DNA from: a virus
Length of the DNA stretch: 20,737 nt
Reading direction: 5' to 3' (one strand)
IMG/VR virus record: IMGVR_UViG_3300035212_001990
Coordinates: 1 to 20,737 of that record
This document shows, one piece after another, positions 13,973 to 20,590 of this stretch. The notes under the pieces are model-generated. The model had not been told where the DNA came from. It saw only the letters and a list, made by a program, of their open reading frames with translations, and did no database searches. The position numbers and the translations under genes were made by a program. Every line of letters starts with the position of its first letter. Position 1 is the first letter of the stretch.

Positions 13973-15085
13973 ATGGCATTAGGTTATTGCCCCGCGATGC
14001 TCCAACATATGAAATTCATAATTGGACAAAACGCACCAGAACATAAAATTACTCCTACGGGATTTTTACGCGCTGCCTTAGAGAAAGGCGCAAACGCGAC
14101 ACCAATCGCTGACTCTTTACAACTTGCAAACACTGCGGGCCACATTAAAGATTTAAGATTGAAATACTACCAACGTACAACTCCTGCACAAATGTCAACT
14201 GCTGACAACTGTGATATTGACTTAGTACAAGCGTATGATGAGATTACTATTGATACAACTTCAATCGTAAAATTCGGATTACACTTTGACCAAGCAACTA
14301 TCGCACGTTACTGCGATGAGGCTTCTGCAACTGTATCAATCGGTGGTGCACCAACTCCATTTATGCAAGAGCACTTAGCAGGCTTAATGGCTGCTATGAA
14401 TGGTTTCGTTGGTAAGATTGACCAAACATTGTTAGGTCAAGTTACATGGGGTACAAATGTCGTTACGGGCGCAAATACTGCGGTTACCGTTAACTTCAAT
14501 GATGACTCTACTGTAAACAACTTTTCAGAGGGTTGGACAAAGGTATTAACTGATTACAGAAGCAATGAGGGTCAAGGTAGACCAATCGTTGTTGGAAGTG
14601 GTTTAGTTGATTCTGCATACGTTCAATCTTTAAACCCTGCAATGACTCAATATGCTACGTTAAACAACGCGGCCGCTGCTGGTAACATTGATTACTACCA
14701 CGATATCTATTCAGGTACATCTTGGGGGTCAAATCAGTTTGCAGTATTGATGCCTGGAACTTTTGGAATCGTTGAATTAGACAGATATAAAGGATTCAGA
14801 GCACAACAACTTGGTTTATCTACATTCTGGAACATGGCAATGCCATTTGAAATGCCAGGAAGTGAGGGTACATTAGGTATGTTAAACATCGATTTCCAAT
14901 TAAGAGAGATTGACTGCCCTACTGAAACCACAGTTGGTTACGAATCTGCAACGCTTGGAGCAGGTTATTCTTTGATTATGTCTAAGAGATTTGCATTATG
15001 GCAAGTGCCAAGTGATGCTTACTTAGCATCTGACAGATTAACTGGCAACAATGGAAGTTTACGTTACACCGCAACTAACTCTTAA
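13973..15085 (+). CDS. Major capsid protein
   Basis: This is the main shell protein, 370 residues, probably HK97-fold. The context is strong: scaffold before it and connector candidates after it. The sequence has the usual Gly/Ala/Thr/Asn-rich composition and few lysines. It contains 'TIDTTSIVKFGLHFDQATI' (about 93-111), 'VVGSGLVDSAYVQSL' (about 204-218), an Ala-rich turn 'NNAAAAGN' and 'FAVLMPGTFGIVELDRYKG' (about 249-267). The C-terminal strands include 'MLNIDFQLREIDCP'. Codon choice is smoother and C-ending codons are frequent, consistent with high expression. I see no cleavage-linked delta domain at the N terminus, so no proteolytic maturation is implied. It ends two bases before the next ATG. 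Confidence 0.83.
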   Translation: MALGYCPAMLQHMKFIIGQNAPEHKITPTGFLRAALEKGANATPIADSLQLANTAGHIKDLRLKYYQRTTPAQMSTADNCDIDLVQAYDEITIDTTSIVKFGLHFDQATIARYCDEASATVSIGGAPTPFMQEHLAGLMAAMNGFVGKIDQTLLGQVTWGTNVVTGANTAVTVNFNDDSTVNNFSEGWTKVLTDYRSNEGQGRPIVVGSGLVDSAYVQSLNPAMTQYATLNNAAAAGNIDYYHDIYSGTSWGSNQFAVLMPGTFGIVELDRYKGFRAQQLGLSTFWNMAMPFEMPGSEGTLGMLNIDFQLREIDCPTETTVGYESATLGAGYSLIMSKRFALWQVPSDAYLASDRLTGNNGSLRYTATNS

Positions 15086-15087
15086 AA

Positions 15088-16110
15088 ATGAGTTGTTTTG
15101 ACGGAATCGTAAAACTTAACGGTTGCTCAATTACAGAGGTGCCGCAGGCTGTTTATTCTTTAAACAGCCTGCCCGGCATTTCATTAAAATCATTTGAGCA
15201 AGTAGCCAATAGTGAGCAACAAAACTATATTGGCGTATGGAATGCTATCAATGAACGTGCTGAGGCGCGTATGAAGAATCAAATTATATCGTACATGTCA
15301 ACCCGTTACGATATTAAAAGAGTGCGTAGGACAGTCGATGTGTTTGGCGATGATGAGTTACCCTCAACAAGTAACGATTTATTCAAGGGCATCGTTATAA
15401 ATTCGGCTTATACACTTGTAGACAATTGGAAGATTAGCCCATTGCAAACAACAACGGTTGACAAAATAAGATTTTACAAATCGGCAACAACAACTGCAAC
15501 GACAATTGATGTAAAATTTTTTAATTATTTATCTAAGGAAATACTATTCACTAAGACCTTAACCGTAGCTAATATGGTTAATGGATGGAATGAATTCTCT
15601 ATATTAAAACAATTCGATTGCGCTATTTTGGCCATCGGATTTTTAGACACAAACATTAACGGTGTTACTTATTCAACTACCGATTCAGATACGTTTTTTG
15701 CAAGTTGCTTCAGTGCTTATTATGACTGCGGAACATGCGGCCAAATCAATGGTTTTGTGTCATCAAATACAAGCGTAAACGGAACACTAACATACAACAC
15801 TATTGCTGACTCATTACAAGTATTGTTAACGCTTGGATGCAGTTATGATTCTGCGGTGTGCTCAAATAGAATGCTGTTTGCTGAGGCGTATTGGTATGCA
15901 TTAGGCATCGAGTTTATGACTGAGCGTTTATACTCTGAAAGAACTAACTTCTACACAACGGTTAAACGTGAGGAGGCTAACGAGTTGTTAGCACTTTACA
16001 CCACACGTTATGAGGAGGCAATTAAGAACGCTTTAGGCGGCATTAAATTAGAATGTGATGCATGTTTAGAGTGCAATAGTCAAGTACAAGTGTTTACTCA
16101 GCTACCTTAA
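15088..16110 (+). CDS. Virion protein, probable head-tail connector with beta-domain insertion
   Basis: This 340-residue protein follows the capsid gene, where connector or adaptor proteins are expected. The N-terminal about 75 residues and the C-terminal about 80 residues are helical and could form one adaptor-like domain ('INERAEARMKNQIISYMSTR' near 54-73; 'ALGIEFMTERLYSERTN' near 271-287). Between them is a beta-rich region (about 95-215, with 'DKIRFYKSATTTATTIDVKF') resembling a jelly-roll or carbohydrate-binding insertion. The protein is Cys-rich, with 'DCGTCGQ' (about 213-219) and 'ECDACLEC' near the C terminus. A strong hairpin lies inside the coding sequence at 15144-15172. Family not recognised; the role comes from position. 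Confidence 0.6.
   Translation: MSCFDGIVKLNGCSITEVPQAVYSLNSLPGISLKSFEQVANSEQQNYIGVWNAINERAEARMKNQIISYMSTRYDIKRVRRTVDVFGDDELPSTSNDLFKGIVINSAYTLVDNWKISPLQTTTVDKIRFYKSATTTATTIDVKFFNYLSKEILFTKTLTVANMVNGWNEFSILKQFDCAILAIGFLDTNINGVTYSTTDSDTFFASCFSAYYDCGTCGQINGFVSSNTSVNGTLTYNTIADSLQVLLTLGCSYDSAVCSNRMLFAEAYWYALGIEFMTERLYSERTNFYTTVKREEANELLALYTTRYEEAIKNALGGIKLECDACLECNSQVQVFTQLP
15144..15172 (+). promoter_or_regulatory. 12-bp perfect hairpin inside the gene after the capsid gene
   Basis: GCAGGCTGTTTA (15144-15155) pairs without mismatch with TAAACAGCCTGC (15161-15172) around a 5-base loop. GCC 15141-15143 can also pair with GGC 15175-15177 across a 2-base bulge. It is 59 bases downstream of the capsid stop. 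No T tract follows, so it is not a classical terminator. It may block exonucleases or slow ribosomes or polymerase, setting capsid mRNA above the downstream mRNA. Confidence 0.65.
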
Positions 16111-16550
16111 TGGACATAACCTCAAACATACCATTTGTGATTGGCAATATCCTTGCTAAGTTTCGTGAACTTGGAAACCCCGAAACGGTTTCAAGGGCTG
16201 CTGCAGTTGCGGTGCTGCCTGAGTTGCGTTATCGCATTCATGTAGATGGAAAGAATTCAAGCGGTGCAGCAATCGGAACTTATAGCAATAGTTATTTAAA
16301 GATTCGTGAGCGTGAGAATAGAGGAACAAGCACTAAGGTAATCATATCGTTAACGCGCCAACTTGAGAATGGCTACACATTAAAGGCCACAGAGAAAGGT
16401 TATACAATAGGCAACACATCGCCCGCAAACGAGGAGATAATCGGTCACTTAACTGAGAAGTATGGCGACATTTGGCAGCTAACAGAACGTGAGCTTGAGA
16501 TGAGTCAAATAGTTGCGCAAGAAACAGCTTTATTAATTATGAACAAATGA
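16110..16550 (+). CDS. Tail completion / neck protein (HK97 gp10 or Mu gpG-like)
   Basis: This 146-residue protein is of the small alpha/beta type that joins head and tail. 'GTYSNSYLKIRERENRG' (about 56-72) and 'VIISLTRQLENGYTL' are followed by 'YTIGNTSPANEEIIGHL'. 'KYGDIWQLTERELE' (about 120-133) then leads into a C-terminal helix. The segment order resembles the virion morphogenesis/HK97 gp10 family, in which a conserved Arg/Lys region and a 'G...IF..(S/T)..E' stretch near the C terminus are typical. The position after the connector and before the tail terminator fits. It overlaps the previous gene in TAATGG and the next in ATGA. Confidence 0.62.
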   Translation: MDITSNIPFVIGNILAKFRELGNPETVSRAAAVAVLPELRYRIHVDGKNSSGAAIGTYSNSYLKIRERENRGTSTKVIISLTRQLENGYTLKATEKGYTIGNTSPANEEIIGHLTEKYGDIWQLTERELEMSQIVAQETALLIMNK

Positions 16551-17098
16551 ATTTAAAGCAAGTAATAACCGAAATTGACAACGCTATTATCGCAGCGTTA
16601 CCATTAACACCTAACAAGGCGTTTGGACTTGCTGAGTTTTACTACGATGGCGAGAAGCGTTATCCTGGCATTAACATTAATGGCGAAGTAACTAACTGTT
16701 TATTGCAGGATCAATACGCAATCAGTTGGTATCATCGTTCGGAATCATCACGTTTAACAGTAATTGAAAATAATTTTGGTGACAAGATGGATAAGGTGGA
16801 GGAAACAACACCCGTTACGCTTGTTATCTATGCAAATAAAACATTGACATCGCAAACAATTAAGGACATATTTGTTTCGGCTATTCCAAGTGTATTAAGT
16901 AAGTTAGTGTGTGAGAGCATTAACGTATTTGATTGCACATTCGAGTTAACGGAAACCGAAATGAATTCAACTTTAGTGTTTCGTGAGGAATGTTCTATAC
17001 CCGATGTGAGAGTCGGTCTAAACCATGGACTGTTAGCAGTTCGATACGAAATCAAACAAACATATCGCAGAGGCTGTACTGTCATCTGTGAGTGCTAA
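16547..17098 (+). CDS. Tail terminator-like protein
   Basis: The 183 residues begin with a helix 'LKQVITEIDNAIIAALPL', a common opening of tail terminator proteins that cap the tail tube before it joins the head. 'TPVTLVIYANKT' (about 85-96), a helix 'SQTIKDIFVSAIPSVLSKL' and a strand-rich C terminus ending 'YRRGCTVICEC' follow. The position, just before the tail tube genes and after a gp10-like gene, matches gpU/gp17-like proteins. Sequence similarity by eye is weak, so the call leans on context. The final three cysteines are unusual for the family. It is followed by a 12-base A-rich gap before the tail tube ATG. Confidence 0.55.
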   Translation: MNLKQVITEIDNAIIAALPLTPNKAFGLAEFYYDGEKRYPGININGEVTNCLLQDQYAISWYHRSESSRLTVIENNFGDKMDKVEETTPVTLVIYANKTLTSQTIKDIFVSAIPSVLSKLVCESINVFDCTFELTETEMNSTLVFREECSIPDVRVGLNHGLLAVRYEIKQTYRRGCTVICEC

Positions 17099-17110
17099 AA
17101 ATAAATAATC

Positions 17111-17653
17111 ATGGCATATTATCCATCGGGTTGTGATGAAAACATTACCGCCCACACTTGTGGAACTTGTGGCGTTGAGTTATCGCGCGTAAGAGGAACT
17201 GCATTTATAAATAAAAGCTATTACCCGACACTATCTACTGACTTCGAAGATGAAGCGTTGTGGAATGCGGGCATAGCATCAGGCGCAATCATTGTATATC
17301 CTGAAACACAAGGCGAATTTGATGGCGGAACACCTAACATGGGCCAAGGTTATGGCGACACAGAGGAGAGTTTAAATTCTTACACTTTCTTATTGTCATT
17401 CAAAGACCCTAACTATGTAGGTAATCGTAACCATTACAATAGCGTTAAGGGCTCACGTAATTTTCACGTAGCTTTCAGAAGTGAAACAGTGCTTGCCATC
17501 AGTGATGAGCCTTGCACAATCGTACCAAAGAATCCAATCGCAAACGATTTAAAAGTTGAGCGCACTTGGGATGTAGAAGTTAAGTGGACAAGCGATAACT
17601 TCCCTGAAGAGTCGGCTATTCCAAATAACTTGTTTACTTGTTACGTAGTTTAA
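17111..17653 (+). CDS. Major tail protein (tail tube), copy 1
   Basis: This is a 180-residue, mostly beta protein with the size and position expected of the tube subunit. It has an N-terminal 'HTCGTCGVELSRVRG' (15-29) and a core 'FKDPNYVGNRNHYNSVKGSR' (97-116) followed by 'NFHVAFRSETVLAIS'. The C-terminal strands end 'NNLFTCYVV'. It is about 45% identical by eye to the protein encoded at 17704-18297, so one duplicated from the other. A strong hairpin follows 6 bases after its stop, as expected for a highly expressed gene. The exact tube assignment is inferred from context, since I did not match a named family. Confidence 0.68.
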   Translation: MAYYPSGCDENITAHTCGTCGVELSRVRGTAFINKSYYPTLSTDFEDEALWNAGIASGAIIVYPETQGEFDGGTPNMGQGYGDTEESLNSYTFLLSFKDPNYVGNRNHYNSVKGSRNFHVAFRSETVLAISDEPCTIVPKNPIANDLKVERTWDVEVKWTSDNFPEESAIPNNLFTCYVV

Positions 17654-17658
17654 TCATT

Positions 17659-17686
17659 GGCGGTAACACCCCGTAAGGTGGCCGCC
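17659..17686 (+). terminator. Hairpin between the two tail-tube genes (terminator-like)
   Basis: GGCGG (17659-17663) pairs with CCGCC (17682-17686) and CACC (17667-17670) pairs with GGTG (17677-17680), with a small internal loop and a 6-base apical loop. TTTAATAATTT follows, an imperfect T tract. It may partly terminate transcription or protect the 3' end of the first tube mRNA, lowering expression of the second copy. This gap is 50 bases, among the longest truly non-coding gaps here. Confidence 0.55.
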
Positions 17687-17703
17687 TTTAATAATTTAAA
17701 ATA

Positions 17704-18297
17704 ATGGCATTCTATCCATCTAATTGTAATACTATTGAGAGTCACAACGCTTGTGGATGTGGCATTGAGCTTGCCCGCGTTCGTTCGGTGGCATTGATAC
17801 ACAAAACATTCTACCAACAGTTAATGACTGACCCCGAATCTGCATTGATTTGGCAAACAGGCATCACTGCGGGAATGATAATCGTTTTGCCGCAAACACA
17901 TGGCGAGTATAACGGTGGCAGCCCTATTGTTGGTCGTGGATTTGGTTGGAGTGATGAAACATTGATTGCCTATAATTTTGAAGTAAATTATAAAGATCCT
18001 GACTACGTTAGTAACTTACCGCATTACAATTCAATTACGGGAAGCCGCAACTTTTACTTAGCATTTTGCTCGGAAACATTGATGCGAATTTCACAAAGAC
18101 CAGGCACATTAATTGCAACAAATCCGATTACAAATTCATTAAAGGATGAGGTAAACTTTGTATTAAATTACAAGTGGATACACGATAAGATGCCATTGGA
18201 GTTTAGCATTCCAGATGGCGTATTTGTTTGCGCCCCATCAGTAGTGTATGGTGCAAGTTTCGATAATAGTTTTGATGAATCCTTTGATATACCTTAA
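17704..18297 (+). CDS. Tail tube paralog, copy 2, with SFD-repeat tail
   Basis: This 197-residue protein aligns over its whole length with the 17111-17653 product. Shared blocks include 'CG.ELARVR' near the N terminus, 'KDPDYVSNLPHYNSITGSRN' (100-119) against the corresponding copy 1 segment, and 'AF.SET...IS'. Copy 1 has the extra residue in CGTCG; copy 2 has CGCG. Copy 2 carries an added C-terminal tail 'SFDNSFDESFDIP' with three SFD units. It could be a second tube subunit, a tube-tip or terminator-proximal ring, or a decorated tube variant. It is downstream of a terminator-like hairpin, so it may be the less abundant form. Three bases separate its stop from the tail-fibre ATG. Confidence 0.68.
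   Translation: MAFYPSNCNTIESHNACGCGIELARVRSVALIHKTFYQQLMTDPESALIWQTGITAGMIIVLPQTHGEYNGGSPIVGRGFGWSDETLIAYNFEVNYKDPDYVSNLPHYNSITGSRNFYLAFCSETLMRISQRPGTLIATNPITNSLKDEVNFVLNYKWIHDKMPLEFSIPDGVFVCAPSVVYGASFDNSFDESFDIP
18256..18288 (+). repeat. Three Ser-Phe-Asp units at the end of tail tube copy 2
   Basis: The codons for Ser-Phe-Asp recur three times at a spacing of four codons (18256, 18268, 18280). The wording differs (agt ttc gat, agt ttt gat, tcc ttt gat), so this is not a recent DNA slippage repeat. Copy 1 has no counterpart. Confidence 0.7.
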
Positions 18298-18300
18298 ATA

Positions 18301-20079
18301 ATGGCACAAAAGAATAGAGCAAACATGCTCACAGATATTGTAAATAATATCTACAACAATTTAATAAACTTTATTACGGGGCAAAACGCGCAAGATAGGT
18401 TTGTAAACTTACTTGATAGTAGCCCAAATATATTGAGCGATAAAAACCAAGCAAGTGGCTACGTTGGAACAGATGCAAATAATGAAATGCTATCAGGTTA
18501 TTACATTGAGCAGTTAAGTGTTGTAGCAGCACAAACCCTTATTGCTGGTAGTGATTTAGTATCATTGAAAGCATACCTTCTTGATGATGCTGATGCTGGC
18601 AATCGAATAATTAAAGTTTTGGCTGCTGGTGGTGTTACCAATCAATTTTATCAATATGGTATCGATGCCACAACTGGCGAAATAGGCACATACGACATTA
18701 CAACTGATGTGTTTTCGCCTATCGTTAGCAGCGCACAAACGCTTGCACAAACATTAATATTAGGCAACACTTCAGGCGCCAACGATATTCAATTTGATGC
18801 CACACAAGGTTTGTTGTTTGACAACTCATCGAGGTTAAGAGAAGGCACAATTGATGCTGGACTTGGAGGATTAAAAGGTATTGCTCAAATATGTGGTGCT
18901 GGCTATGAATTGAAATGGGAGAATGGTCGGTTGTATGTGATGGGCAGTTCAGGCAACACCATTAGACAATCTTTGTATAATTTGACCACAACTCCAACTG
19001 TCACCGATGATGACACATTAGGATATTCAGTTGGCTCACTATGGACATTAGATGATGGAACTGTTTATGTTTGCAGCGATGCAACTACGGGAGCTGCGGT
19101 GTGGGCAATCGGTGGCATACCCGACCTCCAACAAGTAACAACTGCTGGTGCTACAACAACAAACGGAATTACAGTTGATAATGGTTTAGGAGAAAGCGTT
19201 GTAATTAAGCACGACCGAATAAAGATAGTAAACGCATTAGGAGCAGATGCAGTAATACTCTCACCAACACTTGCAACTGCAACTGAATTTCAACTGCCCG
19301 ATAAATTGTCAAGCCCACAAACATTTGCAATGTTGGAGGATGTAACTGCACTTTCATTTGTTCCTTACACTGGAGCAACTGCCGATGTTGACTTAGACAA
19401 TAATGGACTTGATGCTAAATTTGTAAAGATTAAAGGCACTGCAGGCAACGGGCATCTAAACCTTAAGCATCAATCTTCGGGAGCAACTGCAGGCGGCAGC
19501 GAAAGTGTTTTATATGCCGATAATAGTGGAAACCCTGCGTGGAAAAACGATGGCAATGCGCTTCAATCTTTACTTACCAATAGCAATATTACACAAGTTA
19601 TAACCAACGGTGTGACAGACAAAGCACCAAGTGAAGATGCGGTGTTTGATGCGTTGGCATTGAAAACTAACACGCAAACATTAACTTGCATAGGACTTGT
19701 AATTGTAACCGTTAACGATGCAGCGAATTATCATATTGGAACTATTGCAGCCACACCTGCTGGAATTGATGCAAGAAGGGCTTTCAAACCAACCGCAAAC
19801 TGCACAGTTACCGCAGCATCATTGTCATTAGAACAAGTGGGTAATGGAAGCAATGAAACGGTGTCTATTTACCTTAGAAACGTAACCGATGCAACTGAAA
19901 CATTGATAGGCACATTTACATCTGATTTCGGAGCAAGTACAACATTGAAAACTTTGTTTAGTGGATTATCAATATCATTGGTGACCACTAAGGATTACAC
20001 TATAAGATTTACAACTCCAACATGGGCAACAAATCCATCACAATGGATTCCTGCAGTAACTTTACAAATGACACTATGA
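18301..20079 (+). CDS. Tail fibre / receptor-binding protein
   Basis: The 592 residues have the look of a trimeric fibre. The N-terminal region is a helical attachment segment ('NRANMLTDIVNNIYNNLINF', 5-24, then 'GQNAQDRFVNLLDSSPNIL'). It is followed by Gly/Asn/Asp/Thr-rich beta repeats, including 'YTGATADVDLDNNGLDAKF' (about 359-377), a phrase I associate with Bacteroidota phage fibres. 'VTDKAPSEDAVFDALALKT' (about 440-458) is a short coiled segment common before fibre heads. The C-terminal about 120 residues ('SIYLRNVTDATETLIGTF' within) resemble a jelly-roll head that would bind the host receptor. I see no intramolecular chaperone or hydrolase motif. The stop is in an ATGA overlap with the next gene. 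It would decide host specificity, by analogy. Confidence 0.78.
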   Translation: MAQKNRANMLTDIVNNIYNNLINFITGQNAQDRFVNLLDSSPNILSDKNQASGYVGTDANNEMLSGYYIEQLSVVAAQTLIAGSDLVSLKAYLLDDADAGNRIIKVLAAGGVTNQFYQYGIDATTGEIGTYDITTDVFSPIVSSAQTLAQTLILGNTSGANDIQFDATQGLLFDNSSRLREGTIDAGLGGLKGIAQICGAGYELKWENGRLYVMGSSGNTIRQSLYNLTTTPTVTDDDTLGYSVGSLWTLDDGTVYVCSDATTGAAVWAIGGIPDLQQVTTAGATTTNGITVDNGLGESVVIKHDRIKIVNALGADAVILSPTLATATEFQLPDKLSSPQTFAMLEDVTALSFVPYTGATADVDLDNNGLDAKFVKIKGTAGNGHLNLKHQSSGATAGGSESVLYADNSGNPAWKNDGNALQSLLTNSNITQVITNGVTDKAPSEDAVFDALALKTNTQTLTCIGLVIVTVNDAANYHIGTIAATPAGIDARRAFKPTANCTVTAASLSLEQVGNGSNETVSIYLRNVTDATETLIGTFTSDFGASTTLKTLFSGLSISLVTTKDYTIRFTTPTWATNPSQWIPAVTLQMTL

Positions 20080-20387
20080 ACATAAAATTCAAACAACAAG
20101 GCGATGGTCGCAAATCGTGGATAGTTGACCAAACAGAATTAATCTACGATAGCCCAACAAACAAGTATCATAATGAAATGATGCAAGAAATATTAACAGA
20201 TAAAAACTACTTATCTATCGGTGAGGTATCAATGTGGATTAACGATGTGGAATTTGGTGAAGAGGCGCAAAGTATTATTGATTGGTGGATTACCACTTGC
20301 AAGTTAGTGGCTAATTATGTAGCTTTGAATCCAAATGAAGAAACTGCAGCAGAATTTTTAGCAACTTTACCAACTTATCCTTTATGA
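20076..20387 (+). CDS. Hypothetical acidic protein downstream of tail fibre
   Basis: I place the start at ATG 20076, which overlaps the fibre stop as ATGA. An in-frame ATG at 20022 exists but would overlap the fibre gene by 58 bases. The resulting 103 residues begin MNIKFKQQGDGRKSW and contain 'DSPTNKYHNEMMQEIL', 'WWITTCKLVANYVAL' and end 'AAEFLATLPTYPL'. It is soluble-looking, without signal peptide, and not recognised. Position between fibre and membrane genes would suit a fibre assembly factor or fibre accessory protein. That is inference only. Confidence 0.65.
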   Translation: MNIKFKQQGDGRKSWIVDQTELIYDSPTNKYHNEMMQEILTDKNYLSIGEVSMWINDVEFGEEAQSIIDWWITTCKLVANYVALNPNEETAAEFLATLPTYPL

Positions 20388-20590
20388 TACATTCCCACCA
20401 TCCCGACAATAGCATATTAGTCATCATTACAAGCGTCATCATTCAAGCAGGGGTATGGACATCGGACTGGTTTGGCAATATGAATTTAGTCGGCATCTAT
20501 GACACGATTTATGACTTCGCTAAACTTGGTGCATTAGTAGTTTCGATGTGGGCATCGTATCGTGTTGCAAAAAAAAACAAGAATGAGTAA
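20384..20590 (+). CDS. Small two-segment membrane protein, possible holin
   Basis: This 68-residue protein has two hydrophobic segments (about 10-27 and 46-62), a short polar loop with 'GVWTSDWFGN', and a basic C terminus 'RVAKKNKNE'. That topology and size fit a class II holin, which forms holes in the inner membrane at lysis. It lies after the tail fibre, a common site for lysis genes. No endolysin is visible in the window. It overlaps the previous gene by 4 bases and the next by 8. A run of nine A lies in the basic tail codons (20569-20577). Other small phage membrane proteins look the same, so the holin call is tentative. Confidence 0.55.
   Translation: MIHSHHPDNSILVIITSVIIQAGVWTSDWFGNMNLVGIYDTIYDFAKLGALVVSMWASYRVAKKNKNE

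Noticed and set aside
3773-14676. GCGGCCGC (NotI) sites at 3773, 5594 and 14669, more than expected for AT-rich DNA
   Set aside because: All three are in the same codon phase and encode Ala-Ala-Ala (GCG GCC GCN), so protein composition explains them.
18301-20079. Possible diversity-generating retroelement target in the tail fibre
   Set aside because: No reverse transcriptase, template repeat or near-identical second copy of any fibre segment was seen in the window.
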